This document shows, in pieces, positions 43,960 through 53,318 of a DNA stretch of 64,000 nt (within the stretch, counting starts at the first letter, position 1; each line of letters begins with the position of its first letter). A program made the position numbers and the translations under genes. This DNA is from Streptococcus hillyeri (GTDB lineage Bacteria > Bacillota > Bacilli > Lactobacillales > Streptococcaceae), in assembly GCF_003686955.1 (NCBI RefSeq), contig NZ_RCVM01000011.1, positions 1-64,000 of the forward strand. Direction: 5' to 3'. The notes beneath the pieces were generated by a model. That model searched no databases and had not been told where the DNA came from. It saw only the letters and a program-made list of their open reading frames with translations.

Positions 43960-44508
43960 TTATTTTGTCTCAATAAGTCCAAGTTCACCATCTTCACGAC
44001 GATAGAGAACATTTGTCACGTTGTCTTCAGAATCTGTGTAAATGAAGAAGTCGTGTCCTAATAATTCCATTTGAAGCAAAGCTTCTTCTAAGTCCATTGG
44101 TTTTAAAGTGACATGTTTTGTACGAACAACCTTAGTTGCTGGTGTTTCTTCAGCAGCTTCAGCTTCAAATTCGCTCGTAAAGACTTGACCTGTAGCTACT
44201 TTTTCACGGTGTTTCTTCGCAATCTTAGTTTTGTTTTTACGAATTTGACGTTCAATTTTATCAACTACCAAGTCAATAGAACCATACATATCTTGTGACA
44301 CATCTTCTGCACGAAGCGTGATAGAATCAATCGGAATCGTTACCTCTACTTTAGCTGTCTTTTCACGGTAAACTTTTAAATTAACACGAGCACTCAATTC
44401 TTGATCTTCATGGAAGTATTTCTCGATCTTACTGATCTTGCTTTCTACATAATCACGGATAGCTTCGGTTACTTCAATATTTTCACCACGGATACTAAAT
44501 CTAATCAT
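43960..44508 (-). CDS. hpf: ribosome hibernation promoting factor, long form
   Basis: 182 residues. N-terminal S30AE domain (about 1-100, beta-alpha fold with basic helix EYVESKISKIEKYF) plus linker and the C-terminal dimerisation domain (about 125-180, KPMDLEEALLQMELLGHDFFIYTD), which makes it the long HPF that joins two 70S ribosomes into 100S dimers in stationary phase. Follows the comF genes, as is common in streptococci; GAGGTATCTACT precedes ATG. Confidence 0.95.
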   Translation of the reverse strand: MIRFSIRGENIEVTEAIRDYVESKISKIEKYFHEDQELSARVNLKVYREKTAKVEVTIPIDSITLRAEDVSQDMYGSIDLVVDKIERQIRKNKTKIAKKHREKVATGQVFTSEFEAEAAEETPATKVVRTKHVTLKPMDLEEALLQMELLGHDFFIYTDSEDNVTNVLYRREDGELGLIETK

Positions 44509-44594
44509 AGTAGATACCTCTTTTCTCGCTTTTTTAAAAGCGCTTTCTTTTTACACTTTTATTATACTCTTTTTAGAAAAAATTGCAAGCCTTT

Positions 44595-45257
44595 TTAGCG
44601 TGCTAGTGAAAATGTTTTTATTTCTTTCACTCCTTTTTCATGAAAAAGCTGGGCTGCTAACTGTAAAGTCATTCCAGTTGTATAAATGTCATCTATGAGA
44701 AGGATTTTATCAGGCAAAGCTTTATCGAACCTTAACTCAAAAGGATTTTGAGATTGCAAACGTTCTGCACGAGATTTATCCGATTGCTTTTTTACCTCTC
44801 TTTTTATCAATAATTCTTGATAAGATAAGCCAGTACCATCCAATAATCCTGTTACTTGATTAAAACCACGCTCTGCCTTTCGCTTGTCACTTAATGGAAT
44901 AGGAACCAGAGTATATTCGCGATAAGATTTCAAGGCAAGTTTTAAGTCATTCAGAAATACTTTTCGTAAGAGATAATCACCCTGAAATTTATAGCGACTG
45001 AAATAGGCTTTCATGGCAGTATTGTAGCAATAGATTGCCTGATGATTAACCGACTTTCCCTGCTTCTGCCAGTAGAGACAATCGCTACAAACCTCGCTTT
45101 CCCCATATCTATAACACAAGGGGCAATGCTGCTCTGCTATTTTTTCAAAAGTCGAGGAACAAGCGGAGCAAACCAGGGTCTTAGAGGGAGCTAAGGTTAA
45201 TAGTTCTTGAAAACTAGGGCGTTTTTTAAGCTCAGCTGCGCATATTAAACAGGTCAT
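44595..45257 (-). CDS. comFC: competence protein ComFC
   Basis: 220 residues. Four CxxC pairs (CLIC, CSAC, CPLC, CSDC) in the first 60 residues form zinc-binding sites; the C-terminal half is a phosphoribosyltransferase-type domain with the PRPP loop ILLIDDIYTTGMT. Works with ComFA in uptake of transforming DNA into the cytosol. Overlaps comFA by 4 nt and is driven by the same com-box. Confidence 0.92.
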   Translation of the reverse strand: MTCLICAAELKKRPSFQELLTLAPSKTLVCSACSSTFEKIAEQHCPLCYRYGESEVCSDCLYWQKQGKSVNHQAIYCYNTAMKAYFSRYKFQGDYLLRKVFLNDLKLALKSYREYTLVPIPLSDKRKAERGFNQVTGLLDGTGLSYQELLIKREVKKQSDKSRAERLQSQNPFELRFDKALPDKILLIDDIYTTGMTLQLAAQLFHEKGVKEIKTFSLAR

Positions 45258-46546
45258 GCAAAGCCTCCTTTTTGATTCATCAGGCGAATCTCAGCAATGG
45301 CTCTTGCCATCTCTATAGTCATGCCATCGTGAAAGAAAATCAATTCTCCTGTTGGTCTCTCCATTGCTCTTCCGACACGGCCACCAATCTGCACAAGAGA
45401 GGACCGCGTATAGAGTTTATGGTTGCTCCAAAGTACAAAAACATCTACACAGGGAAAGGTAACTCCCCTCTCTAAGATAGTGGTTGATACCAAAACAGTC
45501 AGCTTTTTATCTCTAAACTGCTGAACTAATTCTAAACGATTTTCTGTTGTTGAGGCAACAAACCCAATAGTTTCCTGTGGAAATGTTTTCGTTAAGATTT
45601 CAGTAAACCTTTGTCCTATCTCAATGTGAGGAAAGAAAATCAAAAGTGGATAACCCGTTTCTCTTTGTGAGGCTACCTGTTTCAACAATTTTGAAGGGAG
45701 TTTGTCTTTTTGAAGACTAAATAACAGTCCACTCAGCCACTTCATTTTGGGAACCACGAGAGGATTGGCGTGGAAACGTCTGGCTAAATCTAACTTTTTA
45801 AGCTTTCCTTGTTTGACTTGTTTATCCAATGCATCCGTTGAGGTAGCTGTCAAAAAAACTTTGACGCCATCAATTTTAACCGCTTGGTTAAGACCATGAT
45901 AAAGCATGGCATTATCAACGAAAGGAAAAGCGTCCACCTCATCTATAATCAGTAAATCAAAGGCTTGGTAAAATTTAAGCAACTGATGGGTTGTTGCAAT
46001 AACCAAGGGCGCTCTAGTATAAGGCTCACTCTCACCATGCAAGAGCGCTATGGGACAAGAAAAATCTCTGCTAAGGCGTTTATGAAGTTCTAGACAGACA
46101 TCAATCCGTGGACTAGCTAGACAAACCTGTCCACCTTGCTCCAAAACACTTGCCACTGTCTCATAAATCATTTCGGTCTTTCCAGCCCCTGTCACCGCAT
46201 GAATAAGGATATTTTCCTTATTAGCCACAGCAGTTTTCATGCCATCTGAGATTTCCTGTTGGTACGACGTCAGAGTTCCTTGCCAGATCAGATACTTTTC
46301 TTTAGAAAAAGGCTGCGCTGGGAAATAATAGAGAGGCTGGCTTTGTCGATTTCTCCCTAACATAAGACACTCCCTGCAATAATAGTCACCAGCTGGCAAC
46401 AGCCAGTCTGTTAATATGTGACTGCCACATCGCTGACAACAGAGTTTCCCTTTTTGCTCTAGCATGGCTGGTAACTGTTTAGCTCTGCTTTTTTCCTCAT
46501 CGGAAAGTTGATGCGCTACAAATAAACGTCCGTAAAAATCTTCCAT
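45254..46546 (-). CDS. comFA: competence helicase-like protein ComFA
   Basis: 430 residues. An N-terminal four-cysteine zinc region (CCQRC ... YYCREC) precedes a superfamily 2 ATPase: Walker A TGAGKTE, DEVD box, SAT-like FLTATS, and QIGGRVGR motif VI. It drives single-stranded DNA import during transformation. The ATG at 46546 is only 7 nt from the com-box, and no ribosome site is visible, so the message would have little or no leader. Confidence 0.93.
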   Translation of the reverse strand: MEDFYGRLFVAHQLSDEEKSRAKQLPAMLEQKGKLCCQRCGSHILTDWLLPAGDYYCRECLMLGRNRQSQPLYYFPAQPFSKEKYLIWQGTLTSYQQEISDGMKTAVANKENILIHAVTGAGKTEMIYETVASVLEQGGQVCLASPRIDVCLELHKRLSRDFSCPIALLHGESEPYTRAPLVIATTHQLLKFYQAFDLLIIDEVDAFPFVDNAMLYHGLNQAVKIDGVKVFLTATSTDALDKQVKQGKLKKLDLARRFHANPLVVPKMKWLSGLLFSLQKDKLPSKLLKQVASQRETGYPLLIFFPHIEIGQRFTEILTKTFPQETIGFVASTTENRLELVQQFRDKKLTVLVSTTILERGVTFPCVDVFVLWSNHKLYTRSSLVQIGGRVGRAMERPTGELIFFHDGMTIEMARAIAEIRLMNQKGGFA

Positions 46547-46553
46547 ACTTGAC

Positions 46554-46561
46554 TATTCGGA
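46554..46561 (-). promoter_or_regulatory. com-box (SigX/ComX promoter element) of comFA
   Basis: TCCGAATA on the minus strand, one mismatch to TACGAATA, with a T-rich stretch upstream. Confidence 0.75.
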
Positions 46562-46578
46562 TTTCATTAAAAATATGG

Positions 46579-46584
46579 TAAAAT
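46579..46584 (+). promoter_or_regulatory. -10 box of yigZ, next to its start codon
   Basis: TGGTAAAAT with only 6 nt to the ATG. Confidence 0.55.
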
Positions 46585-46590
46585 TTGGGT

Positions 46591-47223
46591 ATGAAAAACT
46601 ATAAAACAATTGCTAAAGACGGTATTGTCGAAGAAGAGATTAAAAAATCGCGCTTTATCTGTCACCTTAAACGTGTGGAAACAGAGGAAGAAGGGCGTGA
46701 TTATATCGCTCAAATTAAGAAAGAGCACTACAAAGCTAATCACTCCTGCTCTGCCATGATTATTGGGCAAGATGGACAGCTCAAGCGTTCTTCAGATGAT
46801 GGAGAACCATCAGGTACTGCTGGTGTTCCGATGCTGACTGTTCTAGAAAAACAAGGGCTAACCAATGTCGTCGCTGTGGTCACGCGCTATTTTGGAGGGA
46901 TTAAACTTGGAGCAGGTGGGCTTATTCGTGCTTACGCTGGTTCTGTCGCTAACGCTCTGACAGAGATCGGAATTGTCGAAGTTAAAGAACTAGATGGTCT
47001 CCAAATCCAGCTCAGCTATTCTCAGTATCAAACCTTTGGAAACTTCCTTGAAGCTGAAACGCTTCAAGAGTTTGACACCCAATTCGGGGCAGATGTGACG
47101 ACCACTATTTACGTTGACAAGGAAAAAATGGACACTACCATTGCTAAACTCACTGAATTTTACGCTGGAAAGGTAACCTGTCAAAAATCAGGAAATCAAA
47201 TCGTAGAAGTTCCAGTCCAGTAA
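46591..47223 (+). CDS. YigZ/IMPACT family protein
   Basis: 210 residues from MKNYKTIAKDG. UPF0029 domain (about 1-120) with KKSRFICHLKRVETEEE, SSDDGEPSGTAGVPML and YFGGIKLGAGGLIRAY, then a DUF1949-type domain. Related to eukaryotic IMPACT; may bind nucleic acid, no enzymatic role proven. Divergent from comFA, as in pneumococcus. The -10 lies 6 nt before the ATG, suggesting a leaderless message. Confidence 0.9.
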   Translation: MKNYKTIAKDGIVEEEIKKSRFICHLKRVETEEEGRDYIAQIKKEHYKANHSCSAMIIGQDGQLKRSSDDGEPSGTAGVPMLTVLEKQGLTNVVAVVTRYFGGIKLGAGGLIRAYAGSVANALTEIGIVEVKELDGLQIQLSYSQYQTFGNFLEAETLQEFDTQFGADVTTTIYVDKEKMDTTIAKLTEFYAGKVTCQKSGNQIVEVPVQ

Positions 47224-47325
47224 TCTTTCCCATGATAAGAAAATCTTATCACCACTATAAAAAATTAGTATTTTACAGCACCCGCTTTTCTCCTTATAAT
47301 AGCGATAGAAAAGTGAGGTATCTGT

Positions 47326-48252
47326 ATGACTAAAATTTATAATAATATTACTGAATTGGTGGGGAAAACCCCTATTGTGAAATTGAACAATATTGTTCCT
47401 GAAGGGGCTGCTGATGTTTATGTGAAACTCGAAGCCTTCAACCCAGGATCATCTGTTAAAGACCGTATTGCTTTAGCCATGATTGAACAGGCTGAAAAAG
47501 ATGGTAAAATCACTCCTGGTGATACCATTGTTGAACCAACATCTGGTAATACTGGTATCGGACTCGCTTGGGTTGGTGCTGCTAAAGGCTATAAAGTCGT
47601 TATTGTTATGCCTGACACCATGTCAATTGAGCGTCGTAAAATTATCCAAGCTTATGGTGCTGAGCTTGTCCTCACCCCTGGTAGTGAAGGAATGAAAGGC
47701 GCGATTGCCAAAGCACATGAAATCGCAGAAGAGCGCAATGGTTTTGTACCGTTACAATTTGCAAACCCTGCTAACCCTGCTATTCATGAAGCAACAACTG
47801 GTCGTGAGATTCTTGAAGCATTTGGTGAAACAGGACTAGATGCCTTCATCTCAGGAGTTGGAACTGGTGGAACAGTTTCTGGCGTCTCTCACACTCTAAA
47901 AGCCGTAAACCCAGAAGTTCAAATTTTTGCCGTTGAGGCAGATGAATCTGCCGTACTCTCTGGAGAAAAACCTGGGCCACATAAAATTCAAGGCATTTCA
48001 GCTGGTTTTATTCCTGATACACTTGACACAAACGCTTACGATGATATTATTCGTGTCGCTTCTGACAATGCGCTTGCAACAGGACGTTTAATCGGTGCCA
48101 AAGAAGGCTTCCTCGTAGGAATTTCATCTGGAGCTGCTATCTATGCAGCAATCGAAAAAGCTAAAGAGCTTGGCGCTGGTAAAAAAGTACTCGCTCTTCT
48201 TCCAGATAATGGTGAGCGTTACCTCTCAACAGCACTTTACGATTTTGAATAA
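47326..48252 (+). CDS. cysK: cysteine synthase A (O-acetylserine sulfhydrylase)
   Basis: 308 residues. PLP-binding Lys45 in GSSVKDRI, phosphate loop [17 protein letters not shown], and [12 protein letters not shown] near the C-terminus; complete for the family. Makes cysteine from O-acetylserine and sulfide. GTGAGGTATCTGT precedes ATG; single-gene unit between yigZ and a terminator. Confidence 0.96.
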   Translation: MTKIYNNITELVGKTPIVKLNNIVPEGAADVYVKLEAFNPGSSVKDRIALAMIEQAEKDGKITPGDTIVEPTSGNTGIGLAWVGAAKGYKVVIVMPDTMSIERRKIIQAYGAELVLTPGSEGMKGAIAKAHEIAEERNGFVPLQFANPANPAIHEATTGREILEAFGETGLDAFISGVGTGGTVSGVSHTLKAVNPEVQIFAVEADESAVLSGEKPGPHKIQGISAGFIPDTLDTNAYDDIIRVASDNALATGRLIGAKEGFLVGISSGAAIYAAIEKAKELGAGKKVLALLPDNGERYLSTALYDFE

Positions 48253-48277
48253 TTCCAATTTTCAATGACAATACCAA

Positions 48278-48320
48278 AAAACTCTTAGAACTGGTTCTCA
48301 CCAAAACTAAGAGTTTTTTA
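48278..48320 (+). terminator. terminator of cysK
   Basis: AAAACTCTTAG/CTAAGAGTTTT stem with T-run. Confidence 0.8.
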
Positions 48321-48437
48321 TTATATAGTTGTTTGAATTAATAATAGGACACTATCTAATCAGGATAGTATGAGATAAATCTATCCATCATATTTTTGAT
48401 TGTCCTATTCTTGATTCAAAACATTATAATGATGCTC

Positions 48438-48500
48438 AATGGGAAATAATTCTGACAAAGTCAGCGTCAAAACCTCCTGTAGAATTTTAACGTTTTTTGA
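48438..48500. repeat. short fragment of the hairpin-mosaic repeat (copy D)
   Basis: GGGAAATA, CTGAC-AAA-GTCAG, then TCAAAACCTCCT, the same order as in copies A and B. Confidence 0.7.
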
Positions 48501-48534
48501 CAAACCTGAACTTTTTCAAAATGCAATGACTACA

Positions 48535-48897
48535 TTATTTTTCTTTGTCTCGCAGGAAAGTCAAACTTTCATCAATCCAATCTGACAGATTATCTGCCAA
48601 AGGTTGAAATCCAATTTTCACTCTACTGTTTGAAAAACGGTGACGTTGTGGAAAATGGTGTTTTTCTTCCTCTAGGCTACGCATAGACAATGATGCCTTG
48701 CCACTGTATTCATCATAATCAATCACCTGAACTTGGACATGGTCACCAATTTTAAAAACATTGTAAATACTGTCGACATAACCTGTTTTAACTTCAGAAA
48801 TATGAATGAGGCCCTTGATGCCATTTTCTAAAACCACAAAGGCGCCGTAGGGTCTAAGACCTGATACTGTGCCTTCATATTTTTGTCCAATTTTCAT
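48535..48897 (-). CDS. cvfD: S1 RNA-binding domain protein (CvfD/YugI-like)
   Basis: 120 residues. An S1 domain (1-72, GQKYEGTVSGLRPYGAFVVLENGIKGLIHISEV) and a polar tail. CvfD in pneumococcus is an RNA-binding post-transcriptional regulator; this matches its size and layout. Overlaps the stop of the upstream HAD-cyclophilin gene by 1 nt (TAATG). Confidence 0.85.
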   Translation of the reverse strand: MKIGQKYEGTVSGLRPYGAFVVLENGIKGLIHISEVKTGYVDSIYNVFKIGDHVQVQVIDYDEYSGKASLSMRSLEEEKHHFPQRHRFSNSRVKIGFQPLADNLSDWIDESLTFLRDKEK

Positions 48898-50297
48898 TAG
48901 TCAACAACCTCAATGGTTTCAATCACCACATCTTCTACTGGTTTGTCTGAGTAACCTGTTTTCACAGCTGCAATAGCATCAAGAACAGCGTAAGAGGCGT
49001 CATCCATCAATTGTCCAAAAACAGTGTGGCGGCGATCAAGGTGCGGCGTTCCACCATTTTCAGCATAATATTCTGCAATCGGCTCTGGCCAACCACCACG
49101 TGCAATTTCCTTTTTGCTGTATGGCAGGTTTTGATTTTGGACAATAAAGAATTGGCTACCGTTGGTATTTGGTCCAGCATTTGCCATTGACAAGGCTCCG
49201 CGAAGATTATAAAGTTCATCTGAAAATTCATCTTGGAAGCTACCGCCATAAACAGACTCACCACCCATACCTGTTCCAGTTGGGTCACCACCTTGAATCA
49301 TGAAATCTTTGATGATACGGTGGAAGATGATCCCATCGTAATAACCAGATTTTGCTAAATCCACAAAATTCTTAACTGTTAGTGGAGCATGATCTGGGAA
49401 GAGTTTGATGACCATATCACCATGGTTTGTTTTAATTGTTGCAACTGGTCCTTCAACAAGGGTCAAGTCTAATTGTGGGAAGTTCAATTCTTTTTCTACC
49501 ATTCCTAATTTCTCCAAGGCATTAAAAATGCCATCTTCTTCTACTGTGTCTGTAATGTAATCTGCTTTTTCCTTAAGTTCTGGGACAGCATTGCCCATCG
49601 CTATTTTGAAACCAACATAGTCAAAAATTTCCATGTCGTTTGGACCGTCTCCAAACATCATGGCATTGGCTGGTGTCAGACCTTCTTTGTCTAAAACTTG
49701 ACCAACACCTGAAGCTTTTGAAATGCCATCTGCGACAACATCTGATGAATGCACATGCCAAGGGACTAAACGCAACTGGTTAGCGAGCTCTTCTGGCAAT
49801 CGAAGCTCTGCATTGTTTTCCGCAAAAGTCCACATGTGATAAACATCATTCTCTAAATGGAAATCTGGCGCCACTTCACATTCACCATAAACAGGAATCA
49901 TGGCTTCATCAATCAGTTTGCTTCGTTCGGAAACGACTGGCTTGTCCTTACCGGCAAAACCATAGGCAATGCCCTGCTCTTTTGCCCAAGTCACATATGC
50001 TTTGGCAAGTTCTGGAGCAATTGGCTGATTGAAAACTTCTTGTCCTTTACGGTCAATGACATAAGAACCATTAATCGTGACAAAATAGTCTGGATTAAGG
50101 TCACGAATTTCTGGAACAACACCATACATGGCACGACCTGACGCAATCCCTGTCAGAAATCCTTTTTTCTTTAGACCAGCAAAGACGGTTTTTATGCTTT
50201 CTGGCATGTATCCCGTATCTTTCACACGGAGTGTATCGTCAATATCAAAGAAAATGACTTTAATTTTCTTAGCTTTGTATTTCGTTTTTGCATCCAT
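48897..50297 (-). CDS. HAD phosphatase fused to cyclophilin-type peptidyl-prolyl isomerase
   Basis: 466 residues. N-terminal Cof-type HAD hydrolase (about 12-265: DIDDT with Asp18/Asp20, [15 protein letters not shown]), then a cyclophilin domain (about 275-466: [34 protein letters not shown]). Both halves appear intact. The fusion is a streptococcal peculiarity also seen in pneumococcus; substrate of the phosphatase half is unknown. Co-transcribed with cvfD. Confidence 0.93.
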   Translation of the reverse strand: MDAKTKYKAKKIKVIFFDIDDTLRVKDTGYMPESIKTVFAGLKKKGFLTGIASGRAMYGVVPEIRDLNPDYFVTINGSYVIDRKGQEVFNQPIAPELAKAYVTWAKEQGIAYGFAGKDKPVVSERSKLIDEAMIPVYGECEVAPDFHLENDVYHMWTFAENNAELRLPEELANQLRLVPWHVHSSDVVADGISKASGVGQVLDKEGLTPANAMMFGDGPNDMEIFDYVGFKIAMGNAVPELKEKADYITDTVEEDGIFNALEKLGMVEKELNFPQLDLTLVEGPVATIKTNHGDMVIKLFPDHAPLTVKNFVDLAKSGYYDGIIFHRIIKDFMIQGGDPTGTGMGGESVYGGSFQDEFSDELYNLRGALSMANAGPNTNGSQFFIVQNQNLPYSKKEIARGGWPEPIAEYYAENGGTPHLDRRHTVFGQLMDDASYAVLDAIAAVKTGYSDKPVEDVVIETIEVVD

Positions 50298-50425
50298 CTT
50301 TAAAATTATCCAAGGCCTTTCTCAGTTTTAAGTCAAAACAACTAATAGCTTATTATAGCATATTTATGCCTAAAAGGTGTAAGTGAGAGTAACTGACATC
50401 ATTTCCAACAGTCTAGATAATTCCT

Positions 50426-51061
50426 TTATTCGCTATCTGGAACCAATTTATGCTTAAAGGCGTAAACAACAGCTTGTGTACGGTCAGCGACATCTAATTT
50501 AGACAGAATATTAGAGACATGGGTCTTAACTGTTTTTAAGGAAATAAAGAGTTCGTCAGCAATGGTTTGATTGTCGTAACCTTTTGCTAATAGCCCTAGA
50601 ATGTCACGCTCTCGCGCTGTTAACTCATCGTGAAGATGTGGGTCATCCCGATAATCTTTGAATTTTTGATTGACCTCAGTTTCAATGGCAAGATTTCCCT
50701 TAGCAACTTTTTGAATAGCATTAAGAATTTCAGCCGCATTTGAGGTTTTGAGCATGTAACCTTTGGCACCTGCTTCAATGACTGGGTAAATTTTTTCATT
50801 GTCCAAATAAGATGTTAGTACCAAAATTTTGGCTTCTGGCCACTCTTTCAAGACTTGCAAAGTCGCTTCTACCCCATCAAGTTCTGGCATCACTAAATCC
50901 ATGACCACAACATCTGGTCTTAATTCCAGAGCAAGTTCAACGCCCACTCTGCCATTGTCAGCCTCACCAACCACTTCAATATCCGGCTGCAGGTTAAGAA
51001 AACTCTTCAACCCAAGTCTGACCATTTCATGATCATCTACCAAAAGTACGTTAATTGTCAT
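50426..51061 (-). CDS. liaR: response regulator LiaR
   Basis: 211 residues: receiver domain with phospho-acceptor Asp55 (VVVMDLVMPELDG) and Lys of the KTSNAAE region, then a LuxR/NarL HTH (TARERDILGLLAKGYDNQTIADELFISLKTVKTHVSNILSKL). Activates the cell-envelope stress regulon on phosphorylation by LiaS. Overlaps liaS by 11 nt. Confidence 0.95.
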   Translation of the reverse strand: MTINVLLVDDHEMVRLGLKSFLNLQPDIEVVGEADNGRVGVELALELRPDVVVMDLVMPELDGVEATLQVLKEWPEAKILVLTSYLDNEKIYPVIEAGAKGYMLKTSNAAEILNAIQKVAKGNLAIETEVNQKFKDYRDDPHLHDELTARERDILGLLAKGYDNQTIADELFISLKTVKTHVSNILSKLDVADRTQAVVYAFKHKLVPDSE

Positions 51062-52058
51062 CCACTTCTCCTTCCATCAAAGGCACTCGAATATCCAAGG
51101 AAGTGCCTCTTCCCTTGCTACTCAGCAGTTTCATCGTCCCTGCTAAGTCTTCCACACGGTCTTCAATATTTTTAAGTCCATAGCTGAGCTCCCTCTTAGC
51201 GTCTAAATCAAATCCCTGTCCATCATCTATCATCTTGAGTTCGACATCACTCTCACCTTGAATGAGATAAACCTCTAGATGATTAGCCTTGGCATGCTTC
51301 AAGGTATTGCTAATAAACTCTTGAGCAATCCTGAAAAGATTTTCTTCGATAGCTTTTGGAATTTCAAAAACTTCTGCTCGGTAATCAACTTTGATATTAG
51401 CCTTATCCGTTAATTCCTTTAATATCATGCGCAGACCTTCTGAGAGAGTTTTCCCCTCTAACTCCGTTGGCCTTAAGTGCAAGAGTAAGATCCTCAAATC
51501 ATTTTGCGCATCGTTGACAATACCTTCCACCGTTTTCAGCTGTTCTTGCAACTGCTTCGTTGTCAAATCCGGTGCTACATGAGATAGACCTGACAACATC
51601 ATACTAGAAGCAAACAATTCCTGACTAACCGTGTCATGAAGGTCTCTTGCAATCCTGCGTCTTTCTTGCTTAACAATGTCCTCACTATTTTCGATATAGG
51701 CATTTTCCGTTTTTTGCAAGTTCGTTGTCAAATGCCTCATCTTACTTGAGAGGCGCAACAAATTTTGACTGAGTTCCGTTTCACCTGATTCTCGTATTGG
51801 CTTATTATCCAAAATTTTGCGCAATTGATAGTTGGTTTGGCGTTTACTGTACTCATCCAGCAAAAACCATCCCATGAGCAGTATCACCATTAGCGTAACA
51901 GCCAATGATAGCAAACTCCATCCAAGATTAAAAATCAGATTGAAGTTTGAAATAATGATGTTGAGACTTAAGCCCAAACTATCAAAGAGAACAAACGTCA
52001 CAGTCCCTAAAATGAGGATGTCGAAGATAAACAGTGTCATAATGGTTTTAATTTTCAT
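51051..52058 (-). CDS. liaS: sensor histidine kinase LiaS
   Basis: 335 residues. Two N-terminal membrane helices (about 8-28 and 45-67) with a short outside loop, then HisKA_3 with phospho-acceptor His141 (RDLHDTVSQ) and an HATPase domain (LFRIAQEFISNTLKHA, DDGQGFD). An intramembrane-sensing kinase controlled by LiaF. Overlaps liaF by 4 nt. Confidence 0.95.
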   Translation of the reverse strand: MKIKTIMTLFIFDILILGTVTFVLFDSLGLSLNIIISNFNLIFNLGWSLLSLAVTLMVILLMGWFLLDEYSKRQTNYQLRKILDNKPIRESGETELSQNLLRLSSKMRHLTTNLQKTENAYIENSEDIVKQERRRIARDLHDTVSQELFASSMMLSGLSHVAPDLTTKQLQEQLKTVEGIVNDAQNDLRILLLHLRPTELEGKTLSEGLRMILKELTDKANIKVDYRAEVFEIPKAIEENLFRIAQEFISNTLKHAKANHLEVYLIQGESDVELKMIDDGQGFDLDAKRELSYGLKNIEDRVEDLAGTMKLLSSKGRGTSLDIRVPLMEGEVDDN

Positions 52059-52750
52059 CGTCTCACCACCTCTACATTTCCAGCAAGAACGCTGACAACG
52101 AGTTTCACTCGCTTATGAGACTGTCTGTAACACTCTTCTTCTAAGGTAATGGTTTCGTTACGTAAATCGTATTCAGGATAGTCCAAAAAGGTAATACTGC
52201 CATAAACACTCGATGCATTTAGGCGAACGGCAACATCAATCGGTACAATGACCTGAGTTGGTCCGTAAATCTTACGAATGAGAATATGATTGTCTTTACC
52301 AGCTACAATAACTTCTGTCAAATCAATCGTATCATTTCCTGTCAATCGGATAATATTGATATCATCAAAAGCAAAGCCTGTACGCTTTAGGGGCTCATGC
52401 TCACCAATCCATTGATTGGTAGTAGAAGTGACAGATAACTCTTCCTCAAATTGAATTAAGGCTCTACGATTTTTTTGCTTCACCTGAGAAAAATGGTTAA
52501 TCAGCATGTAAACCATCCCAAATAAGATGGCAACAATGACATACGGGTTTAGCATAAACACTAAAAAGAGTAGCCAAAAACTAGCTATCAAAAGAAAATT
52601 ATTGCGACTGCCTAGATTATAAAATCTCAGCAAAAGTAAGGTTACAACCAAGAGCAAGAGAAAGGCTGAAATATCCTTAGACAATATGGTCATGATCGCC
52701 ATTGCTAAAAGAATACTTTCAACAATTAAGAAAATATGAAATTTTTTCAT
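52055..52750 (-). CDS. liaF: LiaF, inhibitor of LiaRS signalling
   Basis: 231 residues. Three to four N-terminal membrane helices (about 5-100), then a DUF2154-type C-terminal domain, ending with RVKLVVSVLAGNVEVVRR. Holds LiaS off in the absence of envelope damage. AAGGAGTGAC precedes ATG. The region directly upstream, starting 13 nt from ATG, is intergenic repeat copy B, which would form most of its leader. Confidence 0.92.
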   Translation of the reverse strand: MKKFHIFLIVESILLAMAIMTILSKDISAFLLLLVVTLLLLRFYNLGSRNNFLLIASFWLLFLVFMLNPYVIVAILFGMVYMLINHFSQVKQKNRRALIQFEEELSVTSTTNQWIGEHEPLKRTGFAFDDINIIRLTGNDTIDLTEVIVAGKDNHILIRKIYGPTQVIVPIDVAVRLNASSVYGSITFLDYPEYDLRNETITLEEECYRQSHKRVKLVVSVLAGNVEVVRR

Positions 52751-52762
52751 GTCACTCCTTTA

Positions 52763-53111
52763 TACTTAACAAAAATCAAAAATTACTTTTTGTTTCTTTC
52801 TTAAAAGTGCGGACGCTCCAAAGGTCTGGGAGACCTTTGGAGGTGGGAAATAGAGTTGACAAAGTCAACATCAAAACCTCCTACGGAGTTTCATTGCTAG
52901 ATTTGAGCTTATCTCTATCGCAGTAGATGATTGGATGTACTTGTCGACTACTCGACAGCGTCCACCCTAATCATCCTTGCGGGGGGAACTACTACGAAAT
53001 TGACTTTCAATTTCTGTAGTTCTCCCAAAAATCCGTTCATATCAAACAAATTCCCCTCGCTTTTTGATTTCTAAGCTCAGGCTGACACTGTCCACTGGAC
53101 AGTGTCACTGA
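52763..53111. repeat. intergenic hairpin-mosaic repeat, copy B
   Basis: 349 bp matching copy A. The paired differences are compensated: GTTGAC-AAA-GTCAAC (52855-52869) against CTGAC-GAA-GTCAG, and TGACACTGTCC-ACT-GGACAGTGTCA (53085-53109) against TGAAAC/GTTTCA. Immediately upstream of liaF. Confidence 0.9.
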
Positions 53112-53285
53112 TATGAATACTACTATAGCGAAAGAAACATGTTAGCCTCACTTCGTTCGGTAGTCCATCAAAAGTATTAGAGGTTCTAAAATGCTAATTT
53201 TGATTTTGGATGAGTATTACCTATCGTCATCACTATTGTTCATTTTATCAGAATTATGGTTAAATTTCAGCCGTTTCATAGGAAA

Positions 53286-53316
53286 AAGCAAAAAATCCAC
53301 CCTAAGGCGGATTTTT
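53286..53316 (-). terminator. terminator of stkP
   Basis: AAAAATCCGCC/GGTGGATTTTTT stem with T-run on the minus strand. Confidence 0.8.
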
Positions 53317-53318
53317 AT

